Origin: Agelas oroides | Lineage: Eukaryota; Porifera; Demospongiae; Agelasida; Agelasidae | NCBI GenBank assembly: GCA_949130485.1 | Contig: OX422185.1 | Span: forward strand, 711,501-775,500 | Length of the DNA: 64,000 nucleotides | Direction of reading: 5' to 3' | In this document: piece by piece, positions 1 through 10,864 of the stretch | How positions within the stretch are numbered: position 1 is the first letter of the stretch | Layout of the letters: the number at the start of each line of letters is the position of its first letter | Program-made: the position numbers and the translations under genes | Notes under the pieces: model-generated | What the model was told of the DNA's origin: nothing | The model's input: the letters and a program-made list of their open reading frames with translations, nothing else | The model's database searches: none

Positions 1-195
1 ACATTTACATCAACACATACATGGCAAAATGTGAAGTCTGGTTTTAGCATATATTGGTTCAGTGCATAATGTACCATCACAAGAATATCATTGCATGATA
101 CAAGTATAAATATCATATTACTATTTCACAACAACAATAATACGCATACACTCTGCTAAAAAGTGCATGTAAACACACTAGATTGTGACCGCTAG
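1..195. other. Unassigned non-coding edge
   Basis: AT-rich sequence with no supportable gene. It ends with CA-rich, minisatellite-like wording (tacgcatacactctgct, aaacacacta) resembling the flank at 960-1030, which suggests it is the outer edge of the same duplicated repeat block. Confidence 0.4.
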
Positions 196-380
196 TCATT
201 GTGGACCATTTTCATTGGTGGTATTTGTCCCTCTTGCACCACCTTAGAGCAGGCTAGCTGCCTCCCACAACAGGGGCATGTCAGAGGAGGATGGCCACTG
301 TCAGTGCAAAGAAGAGTTGTATAGAGGAACACAAGCCAGATAGAGACTGCTGAACTGACCAGGTATATAAAACATTGTAA
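196..380. repeat. Duplicated flank of minisatellite, copy 1
   Basis: This roughly 185-bp segment recurs at about 1,040-1,240 and again at about 55,345-55,550, with shared words such as gtccctcttgcaccacctt and gaggaacacaagccagatag. The two local copies bracket the simple-sequence array. ORFs over it run through the microsatellite and are not credible genes. Confidence 0.75.
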
Positions 381-383
<3 letters not shown>

Positions 384-474
<91 letters not shown>

Positions 475-484
475 GGGGGGGGGG
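384..484. repeat. (TG)n microsatellite plus G13 tract
   Basis: A nearly perfect TG dinucleotide array of about 88 bp ends in an uninterrupted run of 13 G at 472-484. Such tracts are length-unstable and difficult to sequence, so the exact length here should be treated with caution. Confidence 0.95.
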
Positions 485-960
485 AGTACAGTAATACACG
501 CACACAGTAATACACGCACAACAGTAATACACGCACACAGTAATACAAGCACACAGTAATACACGCACAACAGTAATACACGCACACAGTAATACAAGCA
601 CACAGTAATACACGGACACAGTAATACACGCACGCAGTAATACACGCACACAGTAATACACGCACACAGTAATACATGCACACAGTAATACACGCACACA
701 GTAATACACGCACACAGTAATACACGCACACAGTAATACACACACACAGTAATACACGCACACAGTAAAACAAGCACACAGTAATACAAGCACACAGTAA
801 TACACGCACACGGTAATACACACACACAGTAATACACGCACACAGTAATACAAGCACACAGTAATACATGCACGCAGTAATACACGCACAACAGTAATAC
901 ATGCACGCAGTAATACACGCACAACAGTAATACACGCACACAGTAATACACACACACATT
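485..960. repeat. 16-bp minisatellite (gtaatacacgcacaca)n
   Basis: About 29 tandem copies of a 16-nt unit, gtaatacacgcacaca, with point variants (acaagc, acatgc, acacac) and occasional 15-nt units. Because 16 is not a multiple of 3, all three frames of the minus strand stay open and give Cys/Tyr/Val-rich artefactual proteins. A shorter array of the same unit (about 8 copies) lies at 55,127-55,262. Confidence 0.95.
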
Positions 961-2640
961 AATACATGGACAACAATAATACACTCACACTCTGATAAAA
1001 AGTGCATTTGAACACACACACACCACATACATGACTGCTAGTCATTTTCATTGGTGATTTAGAGTGCTTGTCCCTCTTGCACCACCTTTGAGCAGGCTAG
1101 CCAATGGGTGACATGCCTCCCACAACTGGGGGTATGTCACATATTGATGATCACTGTCAGTGCAAAGAAGAGAGAGTTTTATAGAGGAACACAAGCCAGA
1201 TAGAGACTGCTGAATTGACCAGGTATGTAAAACATTGTAATGCCTGGTGTTAGTGTGTGTGTGTGTGTGTAGAGGGGGGATGCAGTTAAGACTGCAATAC
1301 CTGATATGTAAGCCCTCAAAGTAGCATTAATTCCACCGCAATTTACAAGTAAATGTTTGGTTAGCATTTTGTTGTTTACCTAAGTGTTCCATTACTTTGG
1401 CAAGGGCTCAAATAAACTTCCTGTAACAGCATTCCCATCTGGTTGTTGTTTTGTTTTCTGCTCTGAAATGAAACGCTACATAAGTAACCTGGCAACAAAA
1501 GTGGATGGAGTTATCCTTATTTGTAGTCCATACTACAGGATCCTTGAATATATCATTAGTCTCACAAGCCAGACCCAACCAACCCCAATACGGATCACTT
1601 TTAGGATACTGAAAGCAATCTGCACTGATGCTTCATTTTCAAAAACAGACTTAGCATCAACTTACCATGTAACTGCGTCATTTCAAGTAGCTTATATCCA
1701 CAGTTTTCAAGTGGGTGACTGTGGACATTGCTACATTTCCAACTTGTTGATACATTTTGATGATGGTAATCTATGATGTTTGTTCCATTCTGTATTAGAG
1801 ATGGGCCAAGCATGTTAACCCTTTAACCACTGATGATCCCATTTGCCATCGTCGCTACATAAGTAACCTGGCAACGAAGTTATCCTTATCTGTAATCCAA
1901 CTACAGGATCCTTGAATATAGGATTAGTCTCACAAGCCAGACCCAACCAACCCCAATACGGATCACTTTTAGGATACTGAAAGCAATCTGCACTGATGCT
2001 TCATTTTCAAAAACAGACTGGTAGCTTAGCATCAACTTATCAGGTGAGAGTTACCATGTAACTGCGTTATTTCAAGTAGCTTATATCCACAGTTTTCAAG
2101 TGGGTGACTGTGGACATTGCTAGCTACAGTTCCAACTTGTTGATACATTTTGATGATGGTAATATATGACGTTTGTTCCATTCTGTATTAGAGATGAGTC
2201 AAGCATGTTAACCCTTTAACCACTGATGATGCCATTTGACGTTGTCTGACTTTAGCTGTATGTTATCAGTTGGCATGTTATCAATTGGCACAATCCGTTT
2301 TGAAGATAGGTTTTGCACTAGCAAAAAGAGTCGGGATTGGGGAAGTGCACGGTTTCAGCATGGTCGGATAGCCCTGACCATTAATAACTCAGTAATGAGT
2401 GGGTGTGGTCAAGGTCGTGAACCTCCCAGAGAATGGCTCAAAGAAGCCTTGATATTACATTATGATTTGGCATAACAAAATTTAGTTTGGTAGGGATTTC
2501 AGGATAGTCTCAGCCCAGCCCACTAGAGTTGTACGTCTCCCCACTCATTCACATGGCTGGTCTGGTGACTGTTGGGCACTTTCTTGGTTATGCTGAGTTA
2601 GCTGTCAGTCTTCAACAAGCTACTGAATAGCATTACGCGC
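960..2640. repeat. Segmental duplication, left arm (direct)
   Basis: This block matches 55,255-56,570 in the same orientation, including the short (GT)n at about 1,252, the caagggctcaaataaacttc stretch and the cactgatgatgccatttg stretch. Inside it, about 1,470-1,850 and 1,851-2,235 are two tandem copies of a unit of about 380 bp that is single-copy in the right arm. No convincing gene is seen; ORFs in this block are not conserved in frame between copies. Confidence 0.85.
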
Positions 2641-4310
2641 ACCATAAAGCCAAGAATCCTATCCAGGCAATCTAGTGGAAGAAATTGTTTTTTTTTCATG
2701 AATCATAGTTTAGCAGAAGTCATACATTTCCTACTATTCTAATGACAGTAGCACAAATATAGTGTTATTCTGTTAGAATAATGGTGGTGCTCACTTTGAA
2801 ACATTTGCTCGCAGTACAGTTCCATTCCAGAGTTGGAGATCCCCCAATATGTTGACCAGGTCCTGTGCTCTCTGAAAAGAGAGAAGGTTACAATGCATAC
2901 CCAAGATAACAGAGTATAAGATACCAGTGAATTACTTCCTCTTCTTCAGTATATTCATATTATGGTGCTAGTGATGAATGCTGCAGACCTCACAAAGACA
3001 GCTGTAACGATGGCAAGGTTGCCCACGGTCTGTTCTGACTCACTACAAGCTGCATTTCTTACTGTACGTGTTAAACACGCAAAGACGTCAGTGTAGTCAA
3101 GTGTGATATTACCTGGTGTATATGTATGGATGGACCATGTACACCATGTTGAGTGTGCATCAACTAGTGCCTATTCTATGGTCAAATCGACACTCACAAT
3201 GTTGATTGAGCTGAAAAGGTAGGAGCCTGTAAGATGGAATATTGATCCTGACTGTTCAAACATCAGTTAGGCACATAGGTATATACATAATTATATAAAT
3301 TATATGTGCACCCTGCATAAATGCAAGTATGAATGCTGGCATAGATGCATGCATGCTTGCAACATCTTAAGCCAATTATTTTTGCCGAGCTGCAAATACA
3401 GTAAAACTTGGCACTAAATCCCACTCCCACGGCTGCACTGTAACAAAGAGCTGCATGGCTAGTAGTTGCAGTTAAGTGGGCAAAGCGTGTCTTGCTACTC
3501 AGTGTAAGAAAACTGGCTTCACCCGAGGAGTGAAGTCTTTTGGCCAAGTAGCACCAACATGTGCAGTAAAGCTTATAAAGGCAGCCCTGTCTCAAGATTC
3601 TGTGGGTATCTTTGAGACTTGTTATAGGTAAGATAAGTATTGAATAAACATTCTTCATGGCATAACTCTCCATCAATAATCACAATACAGACAATTGCAA
3701 GTGACAGAAACTTCAGTACTGTTGAGCTCATGATTGCTGCATAAATTATTCAGTGGGAGCTGCATTGTACAAACTACTTGGGAGACTGAATGTTTAGGAT
3801 GGGCACCTATTTTCATGAGTACCCTGAATTGATTGATCAAAGCTTGGAGGGACAATATGAGGGTGACTGATCCTCCGCTTATCCTGACTTGCGTATATTG
3901 ACAGGGGTGGGTGGGTATAGGGGAAAAAATTCACTTTCGGGCTGGCTAGCCAAGACCATGTGCATATTTCACGGCACATGGTCTTGGATGTTAACTTACT
4001 TTGACTGCATTGCATATGTGACAAATTTAATGACGATTGTGTATCACACCAATTTCCCCTTTCCTCCCTCCCCGACCCCCTCCCCTCCTTCACTCTCTAT
4101 TCCTCATTCCTCCCCCCCCCACCATACAACTATAAATCTCTTCCATGGTGTGCCTTGAGACTTGCGGGAGTCACTGTTGAACTGTTGTCGATGATCCCTG
4201 GATGCAGAGAAAGAGAACCATCGTCTTCTGGATGGATGGTTTTGCAGCTGTTTCCAGTGAGGAAGTTGTGATTTGTATGAATTCAAAGTAGTCTATTTCC
4301 TTACCATTAC
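2640..4310. repeat. Segmental duplication, inverted block
   Basis: The sequence is related in reverse-complement orientation to 59,763-60,790. Examples are atttcctactattctaatg at about 2,728 against the complementary stretch at about 60,700, and the aatagactactttgaattca stretch at 59,775 against 4,275-4,295. The neighbouring blocks on both sides are duplicated in direct orientation, so this piece was inverted in one arm. Apart from the orphan exon at 2,795-2,871, nothing gene-like is seen. Confidence 0.8.
2795..2871 (-). CDS. Orphan internal exon, unknown function
   Basis: A 77-nt candidate exon with a good acceptor (ctcttttcag) and donor (AAA|gtgagc). One frame stays open and reads AQDLVNILGDLQLWNGTVLR near its middle. 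It looks like a small helical piece of a larger extracellular or signalling protein, but I do not recognise the family. The paralogous exon at 60,580-60,649 keeps both splice sites but has indels that destroy the frame. No partner exons were identified nearby, so this may be a relic. Confidence 0.4.
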
Positions 4311-4315
4311 TGTTA

Positions 4316-4790
4316 GTTGGTTACCCCCATTCTTTTTCACATACAAATACACTTTCCGTACACACACACACACACACCTCCTCCCTCCATTCCCACACAT
4401 GATAAACAGAGTGACTGTAAGATCTCAACAAAGTTCATCAGAACTCTAATTTATGGCCTTTTTAGTAGCAGGATTTTAAATTGTGCATGCCGATTTCAGG
4501 CCATTGTATAACTTAAATTCATGAACCAGTCCTCACACATGTTTGCTGTGGTATCATGTGTCTCAACATAGTAAAACATAATGTTGTGATTTGTAGCATT
4601 ATTATGGTCACTGCCACACTGCCTAGATCTCAAGTTTCCTCGAACTCTGGGGTGTGAAGTCTTGACTGGTCTCAAGTCTCTCAATCTCTGTTTCAAATAA
4701 AGTCTTACATGGTGATGACCATATCTTGAGTGTCTTCAGTGAGGTGTTCTGCAGCAGTCCCCTTGCTATCTGTCTGAGTCCAGCCTTAGA
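4316..4790. repeat. Segmental duplication, second direct block
   Basis: Matches 61,740-62,220 in direct orientation: the ttctttttcac word, the short (CA)n, the attcatgaaccagtcctcac stretch, and then an LRR coding end. It shows that the left arm of the duplication resumes direct orientation after the inverted block. Confidence 0.8.
4626..4790 (-). pseudogene. LRR protein C-terminal fragment
   Basis: The minus strand reads SKAGLRQIARGLLQNTSLKT followed by ETEIERLETSQDFTPQS, nearly identical to the last leucine-rich repeats and tail of the LRR gene at 62,017-62,715. Only the last one and a half repeats remain. Upstream the sequence changes abruptly to a short tandem repeat at 4,791. This is a truncated duplicate and not a working gene. 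Confidence 0.75.
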
Positions 4791-4882
4791 TAGTCTCCAC
4801 CATAGTCTCAACCATAGTCTCCACTATATTCTCCACCATAGTCTCCACTATATTCTCCACCATAGTCTCCACCATCCATCTG
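4791..4882. repeat. Short tandem repeat (ccatagtctccactatattctc)n
   Basis: Imperfect tandem copies of an 11/22-nt unit, ctccaccatagtctccactat and variants, four to five times. It begins exactly where the LRR fragment stops and probably expanded from LRR coding sequence (tagtctccaccat). Confidence 0.8.
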
Positions 4883-5376
4883 CTGCAGAAGGTGAGACTC
4901 ATAACTTGCTAGGATATATCACTGTAAAAAAAGTGGGTAGTTTTAACCCATTTTGGTTACCTCAGTTTCATACCCTTTTCCACACGATTGGACAATTTCA
5001 TTAGCAAAGTATTCTCCCATGACATTTACTAATGTTCTGGAAAGTCAAATTAAGTTGTTAATCTGTTGGAATCTAAAGCAGGCAGAGGGACTCCACTGTG
5101 TTTAACAATGCAGACAATTGAATTAAAACTGAGGTAACCAAATTTAGTCAGAACAACCTTTCCTTTTTTACAGTGTATGTCATTGCTGCACCACATGGGT
5201 CTGACTTCTGGGAGAGAGTGAGAGGGAAAAGAGAAATAGTGGAAGGACAGTGGAAGTACTTTGCAAGGGGGAGAAACAGAGTGAGGGTCAATGCTACCAT
5301 GCAGTATATTGTATCTTACATTTATGACTACATACAATAATTGATGTACAAACCACAAGTGTGGTATGAGTCTCGC

Positions 5377-5477
5377 TCACATTTCTCTGCTGTCTGGACG
5401 AACTCTTCTGATGGCCTCCACCACCTCCACTAGAGCATACTTGACTCTCTCACCATTCACCTCCAGAATAATATCAT
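5377..5477 (-). pseudogene. PDZ domain C-terminal half exon (minus copy)
   Basis: After a tttcag acceptor the frame reads DDIILEVNGERVKYA and continues to VRPDSREM followed by a stop. The G/D-D-x-I-L-x-V-N-G core is the classic PDZ carboxylate-loop/beta-C segment. Only the second part of a PDZ domain is present and no first half was found nearby. A near-identical copy lies on the opposite strand at 5,785-5,888. Probably a relic exon. Confidence 0.55.
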
Positions 5478-5784
5478 CTGAAAACAAAATTAATGTGAGA
5501 GGAAGGAGGAGCAGGTAGCTTTGACTTCTCATCCCATTTCTCTTCCTACAGTTCTCTCCTTCCCATGCATTCTTCTTCTTGTGGGGTCTGCATCATTTCA
5601 TCCTTTCTACGCTTGCTGTTTGTGCCTGTATCCTACATAATGAATGGAAACATTGGGTAAACAGTTGTCCAATCAGTGTGTAGAAATTTTGGCAGGATAA
5701 ATATATAGGAAATATAGAAATGAACACTACTAAAAAATGTATAATTAGCCATCAAACCCCTCCTCCTCTCAGGGTTGTTTCCAG

Positions 5785-5888
5785 GTGATGCTATTCTGGA
5801 GGTGAATGGTGAGAGAGTCAAGTATGCTCCAGTGGAGGAGGTGGTGGAGGCCATCACAAGAGTTCCCCCAGACAGCAGAGAAATGTGA
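5785..5888 (+). pseudogene. PDZ domain C-terminal half exon (plus copy)
   Basis: Acceptor ttccag is followed by GDAILEVNGERVKYAPVEE and a stop after PPDSREM. It is the inverted partner of 5,377-5,477, about 90 percent identical by eye. It abuts degenerate ankyrin sequence of the opposite strand, so the two PDZ pieces form an inverted pair about 300 bp apart. Confidence 0.55.
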
Positions 5889-6502
5889 ATGGGACTCATA
5901 TACCACTATAGCTGACCGATGAATGGGAGTAATACCAGAAGAGTTTCTAGGTGCATGTTGGATTACAGTGCTTTCCAAAGTAAGGAACTTCACAATGTCT
6001 AGATGTCCTTTGGGTGCAGTGGTGTTTTTCATCCAAACACGATGGGTCACACCCTTGATCATCAATCAAACACTTCATAATGTGGAGATGGCCCTTCTGA
6101 GCAGCAATACGAAGAGGAACACGGCCATATTGGCCTGGAATGTTTGGACTACTAATGTCTGTGTGACCATTCTGTGCAGCAATACAAAGAGGAACACGGC
6201 CATATTGGCCTGGATTGTTTGGACTACTAATGTCTGTGTGACCATTCTGTGCAGCAAAATATGTTCTTCTTTGATGTCAGAGAGGGCATGAGGTCCTTCA
6301 TTGATTTTACTTCTTGATCTCCTCAGTTAGAAATTTGACAGTGTTGAGGCATCCACCTTCACAACTAATGTCATCTACTACTATCATCCTGATGCTGGGT
6401 AACAAGATACTTAGGTGTGCATGTTCACTAGCATCATGAAGTGGTGTTCTCTTACAACAATCTAGACATGCAGGGTTACAATTTTTCTTAGTACATCTAT
6501 AC

Positions 6503-7186
6503 TTTCAGTGGCTTCTCAGGAGGAAGAGAGGGGACCATACCCTATGTGGCTGGGATGAGTGAGGACATTGGGCGCGTTTGCAGAAAGTTCAACATCAGTG
6601 TAGTCTTTAAGTCCGGGTGGACTCTCCACTCAATCTTGATCAAGGTCAAGGATACATTACCTCTTGGTAGTAATCCAATGTGGTATATCATATCCCCTGC
6701 AGCTGTGGCCAGGTCTACATCGGGGAGACCAGACAGAGACTGGAGACGAGACTGAAGGAACACCGGGATGCCTGTGAGAGGGGGATGATGGAGAAGTGAG
6801 CTGTAGCGGAGAATGCGTGGGAGAATCACCACCCGATCCACTGGGAGGAGACCACAGTGCTGGACCATGGCAAAGGACAGGAGCTGTTGGCGAAGGAGGC
6901 CCTGCACATCCAGATGACACCCTCAGAAGAGCGCTTCAACCGAGATGGAGGACTGGAAGTCTCTGCTGGTTGCTGGACTGCTGTGATGAGGATGCAGGGA
7001 GGGAGGAGCAATCTTCACCAACCTTTGACCTCCAATGACGTGTATCCTCAGTAGTGCATGGCTATAAATAGCAATGTTTGTTCACACTTCTTCACTTTCG
7101 CCCTGATGATGACTGGAGCATTTTGTTGAAACGTCGGCAAGTTATCTTCCGAGCTAAAGTTGGTACCAGATAACCTTCTCTTCATT
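6503..7186 (+). mobile_element. Penelope-like element 3' fragment
   Basis: This 5'-truncated insertion sits inside an ankyrin exon. It encodes the end of a Penelope-like polyprotein (see the CDS entry) and ends with a short 3' region containing gttgaaacgtcggcaagtta. The flanking target words are tacatctatac at 6,492-6,502 and tacatctaaac at 7,187-7,197, an 11-nt direct repeat with one mismatch. A diverged relative of the 3' tail (tcgaaatgttggccaaagct) appears at about 14,817. Confidence 0.75.
6510..7053 (+). pseudogene. Penelope-like RT C-terminus with GIY-YIG nuclease
   Basis: One frame reads IPYVAGMSEDIGRVCRKFNI and then KVKDTLPLGSN. After a one-base shift it continues YHIPCSCGQVYIGETRQRLE, which is a GIY-YIG endonuclease core with its paired cysteines. 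The tail reads HIQMTPSEERFNRDGGLEV. Penelope-like elements are known to fuse a reverse transcriptase to such a nuclease for target cleavage. Here only the C-terminal part remains, with a frameshift at about 6,690 and a stop after MMEK. A dead copy. Confidence 0.8.
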
Positions 7187-7429
7187 TACATCTAAACTCC
7201 TTCCCTGTGCAGCTGCGTGAAGAGCAGTGTCTCCATATTTGTCTTTCTGAAGTGGATTTTGGTGCTCATTGTCCATAAGAAACTTGAGCCTCTCCAAATC
7301 TCCTCTCCTGGCAGAAAGGTATAATTCAGGTGTACTCCCAGTTAACAGATGCCCACTAGATAACTGAAGTGTGCTCTCCTCATCCAGTTTGTCTAGTTCG
7401 TTAAATAGTAGGTCCTGTATTGTAGTTCA

Positions 7430-7740
7430 ATTTCGAGTTCACTTTCTCAGACAATATCTTATGTAATATTGAGGGTGATTGGAACTAACAACTGTGGGCA
7501 TCCGCAAAAAGCAGTCCTGAAACAACCTGAAACAATTATTGCACCAAGGAGGCTGGATTACTGTACACAAGAGGCAGTTCTTTCTCAAAGTGTCTATTTC
7601 CGAAGACACAACCCTCTAGCAACCATCCGCATGTGCGCCCCCATTAGTTCCAACCACCCTTAATGAGAGCACTTAGACTTGTCCATTCACCAATAACAAG
7701 GAGTGGTCATGAAAAACCACTGACAATTTTCAATGTTACA
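7430..7740. repeat. Intron-flank duplication, copy 1
   Basis: Resembles 9,565-9,905 in the same orientation, with shared words such as gtccattcaccaataacaagg, ggttggaactaacaac and caaagtgtctatttc. Together with the ankyrin exon it forms a tandemly duplicated unit of about 2.1 kb (5.9-7.74 and 8.7-9.9 kb). No gene seen. Confidence 0.7.
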
Positions 7741-8722
7741 AGGTGCTCCAATTTCAAATCTGTTGTGCTAGAACTAAGTATCTATCTGAGATATATAAAA
7801 AAAACTATACTATATAGTTGGTGCCACAAAGCTATTTTCAGCCAATTCGTCTTGGACTTGAAAGGGTTAAGTGCCAAAAATTGGGCGCAATTCAGTTCAA
7901 GTGACTTTTGAAGCTTCGCTATGAAACTAGTGGTGGTAGTGATGGATTTCACTTGATGTATCTTGTGCAAAAACGCCTGGACCACTCAAGTTTATAGCTG
8001 TCAAGAGACTATATTAGCTGTTACTTTATGTTGCAATACATAGAAGAATAATTGATGGTTTGAGGTGACTTTTGACAACTAAATTTTGGGTTAGGGTTAG
8101 TGAAATTGATTGTTGGTAGAGTATTAAAATAGCTGGACCACTCGAGTGGATATCTGCTAAAGGGTATATAAAATCCCATAATCTGGCACATAACCCTCTG
8201 TTTGCTTTACATAAAGTCATAGAAACGATTGTAACTGTACTTTACAAACAAGGTCACTTGGTTCTTAGATTTCAGCATACTTGAGTCAAGTTTGTTCGTT
8301 CTTTTGATTTTTCCCTATTTTGGAATTGTCCGTTATATCGTGGATGTCCACTGTTGAGGGGTGTCTGTTAAGCGGGGTTCCACTGTAATAACACCAGACA
8401 TTGTGACTTACTGAAAAAGAAGGTGCAATAGCAAGACAAATGAAGGATATAGTGTTTGTAACAACTGTGTATATAACAAAAATACTGTGCAAATACTAAA
8501 AAATTTGATGGAAAAGGATAGGGTTTGTATAACTATACAGTAAATAACGCATGCATAATAAGCAGTACAAGAAACTATACTATACACGTTTGAAGGTATA
8601 AACAAACAACATAACTTACTGACTTAATCTTAATCACTGCTAGTCAGTTGAATGCTAGGTAGAGAGCCACATTGTGATGGCCCTTGGTTTGAGGTGTTGC
8701 ATTGTGTTGACTTCTTACATAT
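7741..8722. other. Non-coding interval with DNA-transposon end
   Basis: No gene is supported here. It contains two telomere-like TTAGGG words (about 8,088-8,099). It also contains gtctgttaagcggggttccactgta ending at 8,387, whose complement starts TACAGTGGAACCCCGCTTAA, a form typical of pogo/Tigger-type terminal inverted repeats. The other end of that element was not located. Confidence 0.45.
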
Positions 8723-9541
8723 CTAAGTAGGAGGACACTTCAGCTTCTCAACAAAGAACTGAACTACTTGTAGGTGGCCATTTTTTGCTGCACAATCGAG
8801 GGGAGTGTTCTTCCAAATGTCTTCTTGGTTTCGACAGCAGTGTTTCTCGAAGGTGAGAAAATTTACAATGTCCAACTGTCCAGTGTATGCAGCATGATGA
8901 AGTGGTGTTTGTTTGTTGCTATCCAAACATGATGGGTCACACCCTTGTTCATCAATCAAATACTTTATAACATGTAGATGACCCCCTGCAGCAGCATAAT
9001 GAAGAGGGGTACGACCATACTGCCCTGGAATATTTGGACTACAGTTCAGATCAGTTATGAATAATCGAACTATGTCTGTGTGGCCATACAATGCAGCAAT
9101 GTGCAAAGGAGTGGTGTTCTTCTTTGTTGTCAGATAAGGCATGAGTTCTTGCATTGTATTGTACTTCTTGATCTCTGCAGTTAGAAATTTGACAATGCTG
9201 AGACAACCACTCTTACAACTAATGTGTAATGGAGTCAATCCATCCTCATCCCGACACAATGGTTCTACCTGCTGCTCAGTAACAAGATACTTGACCACAT
9301 CAAGGTGAGCATGTTCAGCAGCCACATGAAGTGGTGTTCTCCCATATTGACCTAGACATGCAGGGTTGCAGTTTCTCTCATCAATGAAATACTTGAGTAT
9401 GTCTAAACTTCTTCCCTGTGCAGCTGCGTGAAGAGCAGTTTCTCCATATTTGTCTTTCTGAAGTGGATTTTGGTGCTCATTGTCCGTAAGAAACTTGACT
9501 CTCTCCAGATCTCCTCTCCTGGCAGCAAGATGTAATGGGTC
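8723..9541 (-). CDS. Ankyrin-repeat exon, last exon of Death-helical-ANK gene
   Basis: Starts at the ctacaatacag acceptor (phase 0, matching the upstream linker exon) and runs 272 codons to a TAG. It encodes about seven ankyrin repeats with good TPLHxAAxxGHLxxVKxL cores, for example GRTPLHYAAAGGHLHVIKYL. Ankyrin stacks mediate protein binding. Compared with the paralogous exon at 52,077-53,393 it lacks about 30 residues after the acceptor and about four repeats, and it ends early: where the paralogue continues PPNIQDVHNRTP, this copy has a stop. It is therefore a shortened but open product. Confidence 0.75.
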   Translation of the reverse strand, partial: DPLHLAARRGDLERVKFLTDNEHQNPLQKDKYGETALHAAAQGRSLDILKYFIDERNCNPACLGQYGRTPLHVAAEHAHLDVVKYLVTEQQVEPLCRDEDGLTPLHISCKSGCLSIVKFLTAEIKKYNTMQELMPYLTTKKNTTPLHIAALYGHTDIVRLFITDLNCSPNIPGQYGRTPLHYAAAGGHLHVIKYLIDEQGCDPSCLDSNKQTPLHHAAYTGQLDIVNFLTFEKHCCRNQEDIWKNTPLDCAAKNGHLQVVQFFVEKLKCPPT

Positions 9542-9564
9542 CTGTATTGTAGTTCAATTTAGAG

Positions 9565-9905
9565 TTTACTTGCTGAGATAATATCTAATGTAATAATAAG
9601 GGAGGTTGGAACTAACAACCATGTGTATCCAAAAGTATTCAAAAATCTGTTGTCCATAAACACGCTGGGCATTTATTATGATGACCCCAAGCCACTTACT
9701 GGAAGCCACACTTGCACATGCACTTACATTGCATCAGGAGTCTGGAGAACTGTATGCAAGAGGTGGTTCTTTCCCAAAGGGTGTTTATTTCTGAGATACA
9801 ATCGCTTAGCAACTGTCCACATGCGATCCCCCAATTAGCTCCAATCAACCTTAATGAAAGTGCTCAGACTTGTCTGTTCACCAATAACAAGGAGGAGTGG
9901 AGGTT
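9565..9905. repeat. Intron-flank duplication, copy 2
   Basis: Partner of 7,430-7,740. It lies in the intron between the ankyrin exon and the acidic linker exon. No coding potential is supported. Confidence 0.65.
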
Positions 9906-10001
9906 AGATAGTCATGTTGACATGAAAATACTGCTGACAATTTTTCAATGCTACCAGATTGTGTGAGCTTCATTTTTGTAATGTGAGTCAGTATCTGTAC
10001 A

Positions 10002-10557
10002 TACCGTACTCACTCGACATTATGCCACCTTCGATTATAAGCCCCCCTTACTATTTGCAAACATTTGTTGCAGAGGTATATTTATCACCAATTTATGCCC
10101 CCCTCGGCCATACATGGAAAATTTAATAAGAACGGAAGAACTCTGTGACTCCGACGAATGAGAGGAAGGTTAGAACTCACCGTACCACCCTATATAGAGT
10201 GTAGCTACCTACTGGCCAGCGATACACCAACTAAGTGATTGGCTACATGGTGGCAGGCTCGTAGCTAGCTGGTGGTGCGAAAACTGCATTGTGTTTTCTG
10301 ACCGCACACACTCTGTGCCTTCATTGATTCATGATCCTTTGCCCTGCAGAACTGAGCCACTATGAGCTTCATTGCAAGCCGCACGAGATGGTGATGGACA
10401 ATTCTGCCATTGTTGCTTCCCTCGCACTCTCCACAGCGAGGAAAGGGGGCATATAAATGAGACTAAAATACCATTATTCAATTATGAGCCCCCCCCCATA
10501 CTTGTAGCTAAATCTAATCAGAAAAAAGGGGGGACGTAATTATGAGTGAATACCGTA
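10002..10557. mobile_element. MITE with TACCGTA-type inverted ends
   Basis: The left end, taccgtactcactcgacatt, and the complement of the right end, tacggtattcactcataatt, form imperfect terminal inverted repeats. The subterminal parts are rich in runs of C/G (gccccccc). No transposase is encoded. The element lies in an intron of the Death-helical-ANK gene. The ends resemble Tc1/mariner-type MITEs with a TA target, but the family is not certain. Confidence 0.6.
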
Positions 10558-10730
10558 CTAAGAACATGTGCACATAATTTTGTCTAGTTTTGAGTATATT
10601 GTCTCCTTAGCCACAGAAATGCTCTCATAGTTGTGCGTATGTAGAGCATGCATCACTGACGAACTCTTAGAAGACCTAATATTATCGCACAATTCAATAC
10701 TTTACTATATACATACACACACTCACTGAC

Positions 10731-10864
10731 CTCTTCATCATCAGAACACCTGCATGAATTTCTGTCATCTGTGACAATACTGGTCCCCATGGCAGAGTCT
10801 GCATCAATGTCATGTACTGTCAGTGCTGCCTGAAACACTGGGACCCTCAGTTCCGCAACAGATT
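10731..10864 (-). CDS. Acidic linker exon 2 of Death-helical-ANK gene
   Basis: A 134-nt exon, phase 1 in and phase 0 out (ttttag acceptor, GAG|gtcagt donor). It encodes a short acidic segment ending CRCSDDEE, with no domain recognised. The paralogous exon at 53,840-53,973 has exactly the same length and borders, which strongly supports that it is a real exon. Confidence 0.75.

Larger units (their letters stand above)
5895..7414 (-). pseudogene. Ankyrin-repeat exon, broken by retroelement insertion
   Basis: The exon begins at 7,414 after the same ctacaatacag acceptor used by the two other ankyrin exons (9,541 and 53,393). It reads DLLFNELDKLDEESTLQLSS and then ankyrin repeats. A Penelope-like fragment (about 6,503-7,186) interrupts it between near-perfect copies of tacatcta(t/a)ac. 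Beyond the insertion the repeats continue with stops and frameshifts, and an 84-bp ankyrin unit is tandemly duplicated at about 6,095-6,260. The coding sequence is destroyed. Confidence 0.8.

Noticed and set aside
485-960. CRISPR-like regular repeat array
   Set aside because: Units are directly adjacent with no unique spacers, and the context is clearly animal DNA.
192-1028. Long Cys/Tyr/Val-rich minus-strand ORFs of 224-278 codons
   Set aside because: They are read through a TG microsatellite and a 16-bp minisatellite in three frames at once. Openness comes from the repeat unit and not from selection. The 55.1-55.3 kb ORFs are the same artefact.
8086-8099. TTAGGG telomere-like repeats
   Set aside because: Only two units; no array and no other sign of an interstitial telomere.
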